From: Bryobacteraceae bacterium
GTDB taxonomy: Bacteria; Acidobacteriota; Terriglobia; Bryobacterales; Bryobacteraceae
Direction: 5' to 3'
Length of the DNA: 14,522 nt
Assembly (NCBI GenBank): GCA_014379815.1
Contig: JACMLA010000659.1
Span: forward strand, 1 to 14,522
The translations under genes and the position numbers were made by a program. Below the pieces are notes generated by a model. The model searched no databases. It saw nothing but the letters and a program-made list of their open reading frames with translations, and was not told where the DNA came from. Below, one piece after another: positions 6,632 through 14,118 of the stretch (positions within the stretch are counted from its first letter, which is position 1; each line of letters begins with the position of its first letter).

Positions 6632-8028
6632 AGAAATCTCTTTCGATTGTTCTCTCGCTTTCTCTTATCTCGATTGCTGCTCTTGTAGCGCAGGACAGCA
6701 TTGTGATTACGCTGATCGATAAAGGCGGCAAAGGTGCCATGGCGGTCCCGGAGTTCCGTGGGTCGGCAGAAGCGCAAACGCTGATGTCTGTCTTCAATAC
6801 AAATCTGTGGGACGAATTGGAGGGCTCAGGCCTGTTCCGGATGGTGCCCCGGACGTCTTATCCTCTGAACGTTCCACAGCGCCCGGAAGACTGGTTGCCG
6901 GAAGAATCGCGCGCGGCGACCGCCTCCTCCCGTCCTGGAACGCCGGCAGCGACTGCTGCGACACGGGAGCTCGGAAAACGATTGCGCGACTGGAGCGGAC
7001 CGCCTGTAAGTGCGGCCTACATGCCGATCGGCTATACGGCGGTCCAGAGTGGCCGGCTGGTCCTGTACGGATGGTTATACAACGTGTCGCAGCCCGATAC
7101 CGCGAATGCCCAGGTGTTCGGCAAAGTCTATAACGCGTCGCTGGATGAAACCGGTGCCCGCGACATTGCACGGCAATTCGCATCCGATATCCTGCAGCGA
7201 TTTGGCGCGACCAGCCTTATGGGGTCGAAGATAATCTTCGTCTCCACGCGCACAGGCTCAAAAGAAATCTGGTCGATGGATTATGACGGATCGAATCAGA
7301 AAGCAGTCACTTCCTACAAGTCCATCTCTACGACTCCGGCCGTGGCTCCGGATGGATCGAAGGTGGCGTTTACCGGATTTGTGCGAAATAAGCCCGAGAT
7401 TCTGGTGCATTCTCTCCTGACCTCGCGACGTCTGCCATTCTACAATCAGGACGCATCTCTGAACGCGACGCCCGCGTTTACTCCCGATGGCAACAATATT
7501 CTGTTTGCGTCTACTGCGGGGGGAGGATACGCACAGATTTATATGTGTAACTCGGATGGCAGAAATTTGCGTAGAATTACTTCTGTTCGTGCCGTGGAAG
7601 TCGAGCCAAAGGTCAATCCAAAGAATCCTTCTGAGGTTGTATTTGTGTCCGGTAGATCCGGACCGCAGCAAATATATAGAATGAATATTGAAGGCACAGA
7701 TATCACCCGGTTAACCAGCGGAGAGGGTGAGGCTTCCAATCCGTCGTGGCATCCGGAAGGTCAGCACATTGCGTTTGCGTGGACCCGCGGCTTTGAGCCA
7801 GGCAACTTCAACATCTTCGTGATGGATGTTGCCAGTCGGCGTGTGGACCAGTTGACGCACGGTGCGGGCCGGAATGAGAATCCTACCTGGGCCCCGGACG
7901 GCAAGCACCTGGTGTTCTCTTCGAGGCGTGGTGGGCGTACGCAGATTTACACCATGCTCGCCGATGGAACTCAGATAAAGCAGTTGACCATGCAGGGCGA
8001 CAACACAATGCCTGTGTGGAGTAAGTAG
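6628..8028 (+). CDS. tolB: TolB, periplasmic beta-propeller protein
   Basis: The 466-residue protein (about 430 in E. coli) has a signal peptide (MKKSLSIVLSLSLISIAALVA, cleavage before QDS), an N-terminal TolB domain, and a six-bladed propeller made of PD40-type repeats. The blades are recognisable by strings such as GSKEIWSMDYDGSNQK, APDGSKVAFTG, TPDGNNILFAS, PQQIYRMNIEGTDITRLT, HPEGQHIAFAW and APDGKHLVFSSRRGGRTQIY. TolB binds Pal and the TolA C-terminal domain. The N-terminal domain carries a Pro/Ala/Thr-rich insertion (around AATASSRPGTPAATAAT), which may account for the extra length. The ATG at 6628 shares ATGA with the tolA stop; a TTG at 6610 in frame would only spoil the signal peptide. 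The codons around 7480-7700 are AT-richer than the surroundings. Confidence 0.95.
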   Translation: MKKSLSIVLSLSLISIAALVAQDSIVITLIDKGGKGAMAVPEFRGSAEAQTLMSVFNTNLWDELEGSGLFRMVPRTSYPLNVPQRPEDWLPEESRAATASSRPGTPAATAATRELGKRLRDWSGPPVSAAYMPIGYTAVQSGRLVLYGWLYNVSQPDTANAQVFGKVYNASLDETGARDIARQFASDILQRFGATSLMGSKIIFVSTRTGSKEIWSMDYDGSNQKAVTSYKSISTTPAVAPDGSKVAFTGFVRNKPEILVHSLLTSRRLPFYNQDASLNATPAFTPDGNNILFASTAGGGYAQIYMCNSDGRNLRRITSVRAVEVEPKVNPKNPSEVVFVSGRSGPQQIYRMNIEGTDITRLTSGEGEASNPSWHPEGQHIAFAWTRGFEPGNFNIFVMDVASRRVDQLTHGAGRNENPTWAPDGKHLVFSSRRGGRTQIYTMLADGTQIKQLTMQGDNTMPVWSK

Positions 8029-8079
8029 AAAGCGACATAGCATTCGACAAAGAGGGTTGAGGGAGAGGGAGTCACAGGA

Positions 8080-8880
8080 ATGAGACTTAAACAATTAGTT
8101 AGCCCAAAGAATCCCAGTGTCCTGGTCCTGGCACTGACATTGAGTTTGTTCGCGGTTGGTTGTAAGAAAAAAGTTGCCGCACCGCCCCCACCGCCTGCTC
8201 CAATAAAAGAAGCAGCAACAATACCGCCTCCGGCAAAGCCGCGTATCAGCAGCTTTACGGCTGAACCTTCAGCGATTGAACGGGGCCAGGCCTCTACCTT
8301 GAGGTGGAGCATCTCCGGCGACGCAACAGATATCCGGATTGAGCCTGCGATCGGCGCTGTGAACGCCAGTGGCAGCCGCCAGGTTTTCCCGGGCAGCACG
8401 ACAACTTACACTTTGACCGGCACCGGACCCGGAGGCACAGTTACCGAAACGGCGACGGTGAACGTAACGGCGCCTACTCCACCGGCAACGGTTGCACCGC
8501 CTCCTGCGAAGAGGTCACTGTCCGAGATTTTGTCCTCTGACATGCAGGACGCGTTTTTTGATTACGATCAAAGCTCGGTCCGCGAAGATGCGCGTGCTGT
8601 TCTTACCAAAGACGCAGACGTGCTGAAGGGTCTGTTCAACGACTACCCGGGTGCTGTGATCGTCGTCGAAGGTCACGCCGATGAGCGTGGCTCGGCCGAG
8701 TACAACCTGGGTCTTGCCGATCGCCGCGCCACCGCTGCCAAGGAATTCCTGGTAGAGCAGGGCGTGTCGGCTGACAAATTGAGACCTGTCAGTTACGGCA
8801 AGGAACGTCCGCAATGTACAGAGTCCGACGAGGGCTGCTGGCAGCGTAATCGACGGGCGCATTTCTCTGCCGGGCAGTAA
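8080..8880 (+). CDS. pal: Pal, peptidoglycan-associated lipoprotein with an Ig-like insert
   Basis: This 266-residue lipoprotein is much longer than E. coli Pal (173). Residues 1-27 are a lipoprotein signal, with Cys28 in LFAVGC as the lipidated residue. A Pro-rich linker (APPPPPAP) follows, then an Ig-like beta-sandwich at about 54-130 (SSFTAEPSAIERGQASTLRW, then GSTTTYTLTGTGPGGT). A second linker leads to the OmpA-like peptidoglycan-binding domain (about 155-266), with AFFDYDQSSVR, VVEGHADERGSAEYNLGLAD and a C-terminal CWQRNRRAHF. Pal tethers the outer membrane to the wall and is relocated by the Tol motor during division. It follows tolB by 51 bases, with a purine-rich ribosome site (GAGGGAGAGGGAG) upstream. 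Confidence 0.95.
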   Translation: MRLKQLVSPKNPSVLVLALTLSLFAVGCKKKVAAPPPPPAPIKEAATIPPPAKPRISSFTAEPSAIERGQASTLRWSISGDATDIRIEPAIGAVNASGSRQVFPGSTTTYTLTGTGPGGTVTETATVNVTAPTPPATVAPPPAKRSLSEILSSDMQDAFFDYDQSSVREDARAVLTKDADVLKGLFNDYPGAVIVVEGHADERGSAEYNLGLADRRATAAKEFLVEQGVSADKLRPVSYGKERPQCTESDEGCWQRNRRAHFSAGQ

Positions 8881-8900
8881 TCCATCCAGTCAACGTATGT

Positions 8901-8929
8901 AAGCCGGAAGCTCTCGAAGTTTCCGGCTT
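8901..8929 (+). terminator. Hairpin between pal and cpoB
   Basis: AAGCCGGAA (8901-8909) pairs perfectly with TTCCGGCTT (8921-8929), and the stem can extend inward by one G-T and two further pairs to a 5-base loop. Only three T residues end this region before ACCCCC, so it is a weak terminator at best. It more likely attenuates transcription or stabilises the upstream mRNA, making cpoB and the next gene less expressed than tolQ-pal. It ends 8 bases before the cpoB Shine-Dalgarno. Confidence 0.5.
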
Positions 8930-8950
8930 TACCCCCAGGAGTTCCGACTA

Positions 8951-9853
8951 ATGCTTCCGTTCTTCCGAATTGTTTTCATCCTCTCCGCTTTGTCATGTAT
9001 CGCTTTTGCCGCACCCTCCAAAGAGCTGGTGCAAATTCAGCGCGACATCGCCCAGTTACAGGACCAGATTCGTCAAATGCAGAGTGCCATGGAGGAACGT
9101 ATCAAATCGCTGACAGCGCTGGTACAGCAGACGATCGATACCTCGGGCAAGACCAACACTTCTCTTTCCAGTTTGCAGACAGGGCTCTCGCAGCAGCTGG
9201 CCACTCCGATCACTGGTGTAACCGCGAAGGTAGATCAGATGAGCACCGAATTTCAGGGCGTTCGAGAGAACGTGACTGCGATGAACGAGACGCTCACAAA
9301 GGTCCAGGCTCAGCTGATTGACCTCAGCAATGCGGTGAAAGTACTGCAAACCCCGGTCGCCCCTCCTCCGTCCGCGTTTCCTTCTCCGGGCGGGTCCACG
9401 TTGCCAGGAGGGATGCCAGCAGGCGGACCTCCCGCCGGTCTCTCGGCAAAGCAGATCTACGATCAGGCGATGGCGGATCGAAGCCGGGGCAATTTCGATC
9501 TGGCTACGCAGGGCTTCCAGGAATATCTGAAATGGTTCGGCGATTCCGAGCTCGCTCCGAACGCGCAGTTCTATATTGGCCAGATCGCCTATGACAAGAA
9601 CGAATTTCCCGGAGCCATCCGTGCGTTCGACACGGTGCTGGAAAAGTACGGAGAAAACAACAAGAGCGCGGATGCAACCTACATGAAGGGCATGGCGCTA
9701 TTGAAGTCCGGACAGCGAACTCAGGCGGCTCAGGAATTCCTGACGGTGATCCAAAAGTACGGCAACTCAGAAGTGGCTTCCAAGGCAAAGACTCAGCGCA
9801 AAGCACTTGGCCTGAGCGTTCCGTCTGCAAACGCTGCCCCCCGCCGCCGGTAA
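8951..9853 (+). CDS. cpoB: CpoB/YbgF, Tol-associated periplasmic TPR protein
   Basis: The 300-residue protein has a signal peptide (IVFILSALSCIAFA, residues 7-20), a long coiled coil rich in Gln, Leu and Lys (about 23-133; E. coli CpoB trimerises through such a segment), a Pro/Gly linker (about 135-163), and tetratricopeptide repeats at about 165-285 (AKQIYDQAMADRSRGNFDLA, AQFYIGQIAYDKNEFPGAI, and ATYMKGMALLKSGQRTQAA). In E. coli CpoB coordinates TolA with peptidoglycan synthases at the constriction site. The ATG at 8951 lies 9 bases after AGGAG (8937-8941). The coiled coil is longer than in E. coli (263 residues in total there), giving a larger protein. It ends in APRRR, and its TAA overlaps the next ATG. 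Confidence 0.9.
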   Translation: MLPFFRIVFILSALSCIAFAAPSKELVQIQRDIAQLQDQIRQMQSAMEERIKSLTALVQQTIDTSGKTNTSLSSLQTGLSQQLATPITGVTAKVDQMSTEFQGVRENVTAMNETLTKVQAQLIDLSNAVKVLQTPVAPPPSAFPSPGGSTLPGGMPAGGPPAGLSAKQIYDQAMADRSRGNFDLATQGFQEYLKWFGDSELAPNAQFYIGQIAYDKNEFPGAIRAFDTVLEKYGENNKSADATYMKGMALLKSGQRTQAAQEFLTVIQKYGNSEVASKAKTQRKALGLSVPSANAAPRRR

Positions 9854-10668
9854 TGCTTCTCCTTGCTGCTGCAGTTCTCACCGCCCATCTGGGATCCACT
9901 CCAAAACTGGACGGAGTCATTGCGAAGGGCGAGTACGCCGATGCAACTCCGCTCCGTGGTGTCACTGGTTGGGCGGCGCAATTCACGCCAACAGTGGATC
10001 CCGGAGACTTGTCTCTGCAGGGCTGGGTCAAGCATGATGGAGCGCGATTGTACTTCGCGTTCGACGTTACCGACGACGTGCTGTATGGGCTGGACACTGC
10101 TCGCTGGCTTCCCAATAACAACCCGAAAGCGCATCAGCTAACCCGCGAGGGCTATCCGTGGTTTGGGGACGAAATGGAGGTCCTGGTTAACTCCCGTAAC
10201 AAATGGATAGGCGATGAGAGCGCGGCAGGCAACGGAGCGTCGTGGCAAATGGTGTGTAATCTCACCAAGAGCCGGCTCGGAGGCATAGGTGTCGGCGGCT
10301 TGCTGGAAGGTGAACCGAGAAGTATCGAAGCTGCCTGGAACACCTACGCTGCCTGGATCAAGTCAGGTGCGCAACAGTGCGTAGCCAAACCTAAACCCGG
10401 AAGAGGCGGCTATGTCATCGAGTGGTCGATCGCGTTTCAACCGTGTCTCGAGATTAGCCCGGGTGAATTCTACGATCCCAAAAAGCACGGCAGACGCGAG
10501 GTCGGACTGAACATCGCTCTGGGTGATCTCGACCAAAAGGAACGCGGTGCGGGAAACTTCGGTAACTTCCATCACGAAGACTGGTGGTCAGGAGCAAAGG
10601 ACGTCCGCACCCAGTTACGCCACTTCGGCACTCTGGTTCTCTCCCCGACTTCGCTACAACCGCAGTAA
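9853..10668 (+). CDS. Secreted CBM9-like (carbohydrate-binding family 9 / DOMON fold) protein
   Basis: The 271-residue protein begins with a short hydrophobic signal (MLLLAAAVLTA). The remainder looks like one CBM9-like beta-sandwich: PKLDGVIAKGEYADA (17-31) is the usual opening, followed by GARLYFAFDVTDD (63-75), WFGDEMEVLVNSRN (103-116), GYVIEWSIAFQP (186-197) and REVGLNIALGDLDQ (215-228). Trp and Tyr residues are frequent, as in sugar-binding folds. Family members bind glycans alone or attached to enzymes; no catalytic domain is visible here. The ATG overlaps the cpoB stop (TAATG), so its translation is coupled to the Tol-Pal operon, suggesting a periplasmic or envelope role. Ligand and function are unknown, and the family assignment is from fold-like motifs. 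Confidence 0.72.
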   Translation: MLLLAAAVLTAHLGSTPKLDGVIAKGEYADATPLRGVTGWAAQFTPTVDPGDLSLQGWVKHDGARLYFAFDVTDDVLYGLDTARWLPNNNPKAHQLTREGYPWFGDEMEVLVNSRNKWIGDESAAGNGASWQMVCNLTKSRLGGIGVGGLLEGEPRSIEAAWNTYAAWIKSGAQQCVAKPKPGRGGYVIEWSIAFQPCLEISPGEFYDPKKHGRREVGLNIALGDLDQKERGAGNFGNFHHEDWWSGAKDVRTQLRHFGTLVLSPTSLQPQ

Positions 10669-10708
10669 GGCGGCTCGAGAATTTAGCCTTTGCGGTGCTG
10701 CAACTTAC

Positions 10709-10735
10709 CGAGCCACGACCGTGAGGGAGTGGGCC
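10709..10735 (+). repeat. Degenerate dispersed intergenic repeat (PLPHGRGSV type)
   Basis: The plus strand reads GAGCCACGACCGTGAGGGAG followed by TGGGCC, and the minus strand of this segment would translate as GPLPHGRGSVS. I recall this peptide from many short spurious ORFs in Acidobacteriota-like genomes, where it marks a short dispersed intergenic element. The copy sits in the convergent gap between the CBM9-like gene and the minus-strand operon. The identification is from memory and only one copy is in the window. Confidence 0.4.
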
Positions 10736-10750
10736 CATGGAGGCCTTTTT
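10731..10750 (+). terminator. Weak candidate terminator of the tol operon
   Basis: GGCC (10732-10735) can pair with GGCC (10742-10745) around a 6-base loop, with one more G-T pair outside, and five T residues follow at 10746-10750. The stem is short, but the site lies where the rightward operon should end, 63 bases after its last stop codon and before the converging gene. For the leftward operon I see no good terminator in this gap. Confidence 0.3.
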
Positions 10751-10765
10751 ACAGCAGCCTGCTAG

Positions 10766-11842
10766 CTAGAGCAAAGGTCCGGGGTAATCAGGCCCTAGAG
10801 CGTCAGCGTGATCCCGCGCCAGAGTCCGGATGAACTCCACGTGAAGGTAGTCGACCATGGACGGAGAGGTCTCAAAAAACTCGCGGCGGAACTCGCTTCG
10901 GGCAGCTTCGATTTCCACACGGAACATCCCATACAGATTACCGGCAGCTCTGGCATCCCGGACGCGGTTGATGTGATTCAGCAGCAGCTCGGCGACACGA
11001 TTGCGCGCGAAACGCTGCGCGCGGAGATGCGTTTCCTGTTCCGGACGGCTCAGATCCGACCAGCCGGGCTTGGGAGGAATCGGTTCGATGATCACGGGTT
11101 CCGGCGGTAGTTCCAGGTGTGGCGCGGCCAAAGTTGCCAGCAACTCCAGAGAGCTCACATCGGTCCCTGCCTCCGGCGACACGGCAGCCATAACTCCCAG
11201 GGCCTTGTCATGCGCGACGAGAGGAATCAGAAAGACACGCGAGTTTTCAGGAGCGCGAAGCTGCTGGAGTACCGCTTCCGACAGTTCGCCGGCGGTAGCC
11301 TCCGCCACGACCGTATCTTTCGATTCCAGCGCGTTCGCAAGGGCCGGCGCGGAGGTGAGATCCAATTCCGATTCTTCCAGAACCACAGCGGACGGACTGA
11401 ACTCAGATGCAGAACTAATCAGGGTTGCTTTGACTTCATCGCGGGAAGAAGCCATACGCAAACGTCTTGCCACATTATTCAGCTTTTCAATGGAGGCGCG
11501 GGTAGCTTCACCCCATGCCTGCGATCGTGCCTCGGCGCGGGACTCGGCACTCGCTTGTGCGCGAGCCGGTTCCAGCTGCTCATCGGCCAGCTGCTGTGCC
11601 CGAAGCTGAAGCGCCTCGTTATAACGCTCTCGCAGACGCTCCTCTACCTCGTGGAAACGTTCTGCGTAAATTTGCTGAAGAGTCTCAAGCCAGCCCGACT
11701 CCAGCTGTTCCCGTACTTTCTCGAGGTGCAGTTGCCAGGCGGCTTGCACTTGCTCCCGCGCAAGCGTTCCCGCATCGGAGACCGCCTGCGTCAAATCTGG
11801 TACGTACTCAGCGTGCATCGGTGTGTCGTTGACCGGGTCCAT
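10766..11842 (-). CDS. Cytoplasmic coiled-coil/GAF protein with conserved C-terminal block
   Basis: The 358-residue protein has no signal peptide or membrane segment. Residues about 25-125 are rich in Glu, Arg, Ala, Gln and Leu and predict a long coiled coil (AERFHEVEERLRERYNEAL). A GAF-like sensory domain follows at about 120-245 (VARRLRMASSRDEVKATLIS, then RVFLIPLVAHDKALGVMAAV and SLELLATLAAPHLE). A Pro-rich linker (PEPVIIEPIPPKPG) leads to a C-terminal block (about 262-358) with ETHLRAQRFARNRVAELLL, MVDYLHVEFIRTLA and a terminal LGPDYPGPLL. I associate that block with many Acidobacteriota proteins, sometimes paired with GAF or zinc-ribbon modules, with no known function. The start at 11842 overlaps the AsmA gene by 35 bases; GGAG lies 10 bases before it. 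ATG 11818 is an alternative. Residues that would bind a ligand cannot be named. Confidence 0.75.
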   Translation of the reverse strand: MDPVNDTPMHAEYVPDLTQAVSDAGTLAREQVQAAWQLHLEKVREQLESGWLETLQQIYAERFHEVEERLRERYNEALQLRAQQLADEQLEPARAQASAESRAEARSQAWGEATRASIEKLNNVARRLRMASSRDEVKATLISSASEFSPSAVVLEESELDLTSAPALANALESKDTVVAEATAGELSEAVLQQLRAPENSRVFLIPLVAHDKALGVMAAVSPEAGTDVSSLELLATLAAPHLELPPEPVIIEPIPPKPGWSDLSRPEQETHLRAQRFARNRVAELLLNHINRVRDARAAGNLYGMFRVEIEAARSEFRREFFETSPSMVDYLHVEFIRTLARDHADALGPDYPGPLL

Positions 11843-14117
11843 AAGCAGGAAGCTCCATTATCGCCAGTCGCGGCGAAGCTATCGGTCCGCTGACTCGCAG
11901 CATCCGTGTGGTTGAGGCAAGGTCTACCAGCAGCCTGCCATCGGGCTGGGTCGCGCCTTCGCCGTTGAAACGCTCTGTCCCGAGTGCGGCCTGCAAACTG
12001 GCAAAGCGAATCTGGGGTCCATTGCGGGAGATGTTGACATCGAACGTACCGGAAGCGGAGCGAAGCGTTTCCGGGGCAAAGACCACCGAGCGGGCCTGAA
12101 ATTGTCCTTCCGCTTTCAGGTTCGCAAGAACGTCGAGACCCGCTCCCTCAGAGGAAAGAGAACCGTCCAGATCGACGTGCCCCGTTTTCCATGAGGCATT
12201 TTTCAGGGTTCCCGTAAGCTCATATTGCGGTGCGGATCGGGTCAGATCCATGGCAACTTCTGCTGCCAGGGCGCCCTCATCGAGACGCGCTTCCAGACCT
12301 GTCAGTTGTACCAGACCACCAGTCCAGACGACGCGCGACCGGACTCCCCGGAACCTGAGATCTCCCGCGGAAAGCATTCCAATCCGCAGGCTCCCCGATG
12401 CACGTCGCTCCTTGAGCCAGTCTGGCATCGGAGATCTCCAGCGAAGCGTTCGTGCCAGAAATCCATAACCGCCCCGCTGCAGGGTGGGCAAGAGAATGCG
12501 TTCTACCTCTTCGGCATCTGCCTGAGGGATTGTGAGGTTGAACTGGTGAGGGCGTGTTTGTTCCGGATCGTATCGATAGTCGCCGAAGAATTCCACCTTA
12601 CCGGCCACCGCGCGCAAGCGATTGACAATCAGACGTTCGCCATCGGTATCTACCTCCGCCGTCGCAATCCTGACTGGTAAGGCCAGCCCAGGGACCACGG
12701 TGGTTGTATCCCGAAGCCCGACGCGCGCTTTCCATTGGCCCGCTTTTCCGTCCTCCGCGAGGTAGTGCAGCGTTCCGGTCCACGTGCCGCCGCGAAACCG
12801 GTCGAGCAGGGGAACTGCGATTCCATAGACCCTTGGACCGACTCGCATAGAGCGTGCCATTAGCTGCACCTCCATGTTCTGGCGGAATGGCGCATAGCGC
12901 GCTTCGATCCTTGCATTCTCCAGATCGGCTGGCAGTAGCCGTATCTCGTCTCCGGTGATTTCCAGTGACGCCAGATCCAATCGGAATTGCGGCCCGCCTT
13001 CCAGCTGGAACTGTGCATTCTCTACTGCGATCTGCCCCGTCATTCCAGTAGCTGAGCCGTAGCGCACCGATCCATCGACTCTTCCATCGGCTTTCATAGC
13101 TGGGGGAACTGGCGCGCCCATGTGTTTAGCGAATTCAATCAGATTCGCCGCGGGCAGCTTCTCCAGTGTGGCTTCGATCAGCCATTCCGGCTTTACCAGA
13201 GCTCCGGAGACAAGCAGGTGGAGCTTCATCGGCTCCTCGGCTTGCATTTCCAGGCGCTGTGTTGCGAGGTCGAAATTACCTCGGTACGCAGCCGAGTAGA
13301 CCCCGGCCCTGCCTGGGTTGAGATCCCAGCGATGCACGTCCTCCAGTTCAAACCTGCCGGAAAACCGTGGATGGCTGAGAGGCCCCTGAATTTTCGCGCG
13401 CGACGCAATGGATCCGTGCAGCCCAAGGTTCTGGCCTCGCACCAGCGTGACCAGTTCTTCTACAGGACTTTTATCCAGCTGCGCGTCAAAGTCGATCTGA
13501 CCCGCTGTGATCCGGCCGCGTCCGCGAAACGCACCATAGCCCTGTTGCGACCGATCGGTTCTGGCGGGTGCACACGAGAACCGGATTTCCACGCCATCGC
13601 GTTCCGGAGTGACGACCAGATCGGTATCGGTCAGATAGAAGGCCGACTTGGTATCCCCGAATTTGAAATTGATCCGGCCACCGCTGATCCGAATCTCCGG
13701 CAGCCTCTGGCCGAGGGGAGTATCGGCGCCCGCCAGAAGCGCTATGGCATTCCAAGGTGCATCGGATGGCTTGACCAGGTTCAGGCTGGGATCCACAAAC
13801 CGTACCGCGGCGAAGGAGAGACGGCCTGTCCAGAGCGATTGCAAACTGACTGTAGTCTGCAATTCAGGTACGTTGGCGAACGGCTCGAGGCCCGCAGACG
13901 GATCGTCGTAGATGACTACCTTGCCTACGCTAAAACCGGGTCCGCGGAAAAGATTGATGTGTGCATCGCCGTAGATCTCGACCTTGCGATGCAGGCTGCG
14001 CTCGAGCCCGATACGGATCTGCTCCCGGTACTGATCCACGCGGATCAGAGGCGCGAAAATACTGCCCGCCAGCAGCAGCGCCACACCGCTGAGCGCAAGT
14101 TTGACGGGCCGGTTCAC
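11808..14117 (-). CDS. AsmA-family inner-membrane-anchored envelope protein
   Basis: The 769-residue protein starts with one membrane anchor (about 5-25, KLALSGVALLLAGSIFAPLI), followed by the typical AsmA opening YREQIRIGLERSLHRKVEIY and GPGFSVGKVVIYDDP. The rest is a long, beta-rich periplasmic domain with repeated short strands, ending with LLVDLASTTRMLRVSGPIAS. AsmA-like proteins (AsmA, TamB, YhdP) form long grooves thought to carry phospholipids between membranes, which suggests a role in outer-membrane lipid supply. I chose GTG 14117, one base after the stop of the preceding gene. An in-frame ATG at 14168 would add a 17-residue polar extension lying inside that gene. No clear Shine-Dalgarno is seen, which fits translational coupling. 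Confidence 0.85.
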   Translation of the reverse strand: MNRPVKLALSGVALLLAGSIFAPLIRVDQYREQIRIGLERSLHRKVEIYGDAHINLFRGPGFSVGKVVIYDDPSAGLEPFANVPELQTTVSLQSLWTGRLSFAAVRFVDPSLNLVKPSDAPWNAIALLAGADTPLGQRLPEIRISGGRINFKFGDTKSAFYLTDTDLVVTPERDGVEIRFSCAPARTDRSQQGYGAFRGRGRITAGQIDFDAQLDKSPVEELVTLVRGQNLGLHGSIASRAKIQGPLSHPRFSGRFELEDVHRWDLNPGRAGVYSAAYRGNFDLATQRLEMQAEEPMKLHLLVSGALVKPEWLIEATLEKLPAANLIEFAKHMGAPVPPAMKADGRVDGSVRYGSATGMTGQIAVENAQFQLEGGPQFRLDLASLEITGDEIRLLPADLENARIEARYAPFRQNMEVQLMARSMRVGPRVYGIAVPLLDRFRGGTWTGTLHYLAEDGKAGQWKARVGLRDTTTVVPGLALPVRIATAEVDTDGERLIVNRLRAVAGKVEFFGDYRYDPEQTRPHQFNLTIPQADAEEVERILLPTLQRGGYGFLARTLRWRSPMPDWLKERRASGSLRIGMLSAGDLRFRGVRSRVVWTGGLVQLTGLEARLDEGALAAEVAMDLTRSAPQYELTGTLKNASWKTGHVDLDGSLSSEGAGLDVLANLKAEGQFQARSVVFAPETLRSASGTFDVNISRNGPQIRFASLQAALGTERFNGEGATQPDGRLLVDLASTTRMLRVSGPIASPRLAIMELPAYGPGQRHTDAR

Positions 14118-14118
14118 G

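Noticed and set aside
7480..7700. AT-richer patch within tolB as a sign of gene transfer
   Set aside because: The reading frame and propeller repeats continue without a break and the patch is too short to claim a foreign origin.
11117..11893. 258-codon open frame on the plus strand
   Set aside because: It is antisense to the coiled-coil/GAF gene; the low-complexity Arg/Leu/Gln content is the complement of the coiled coil.
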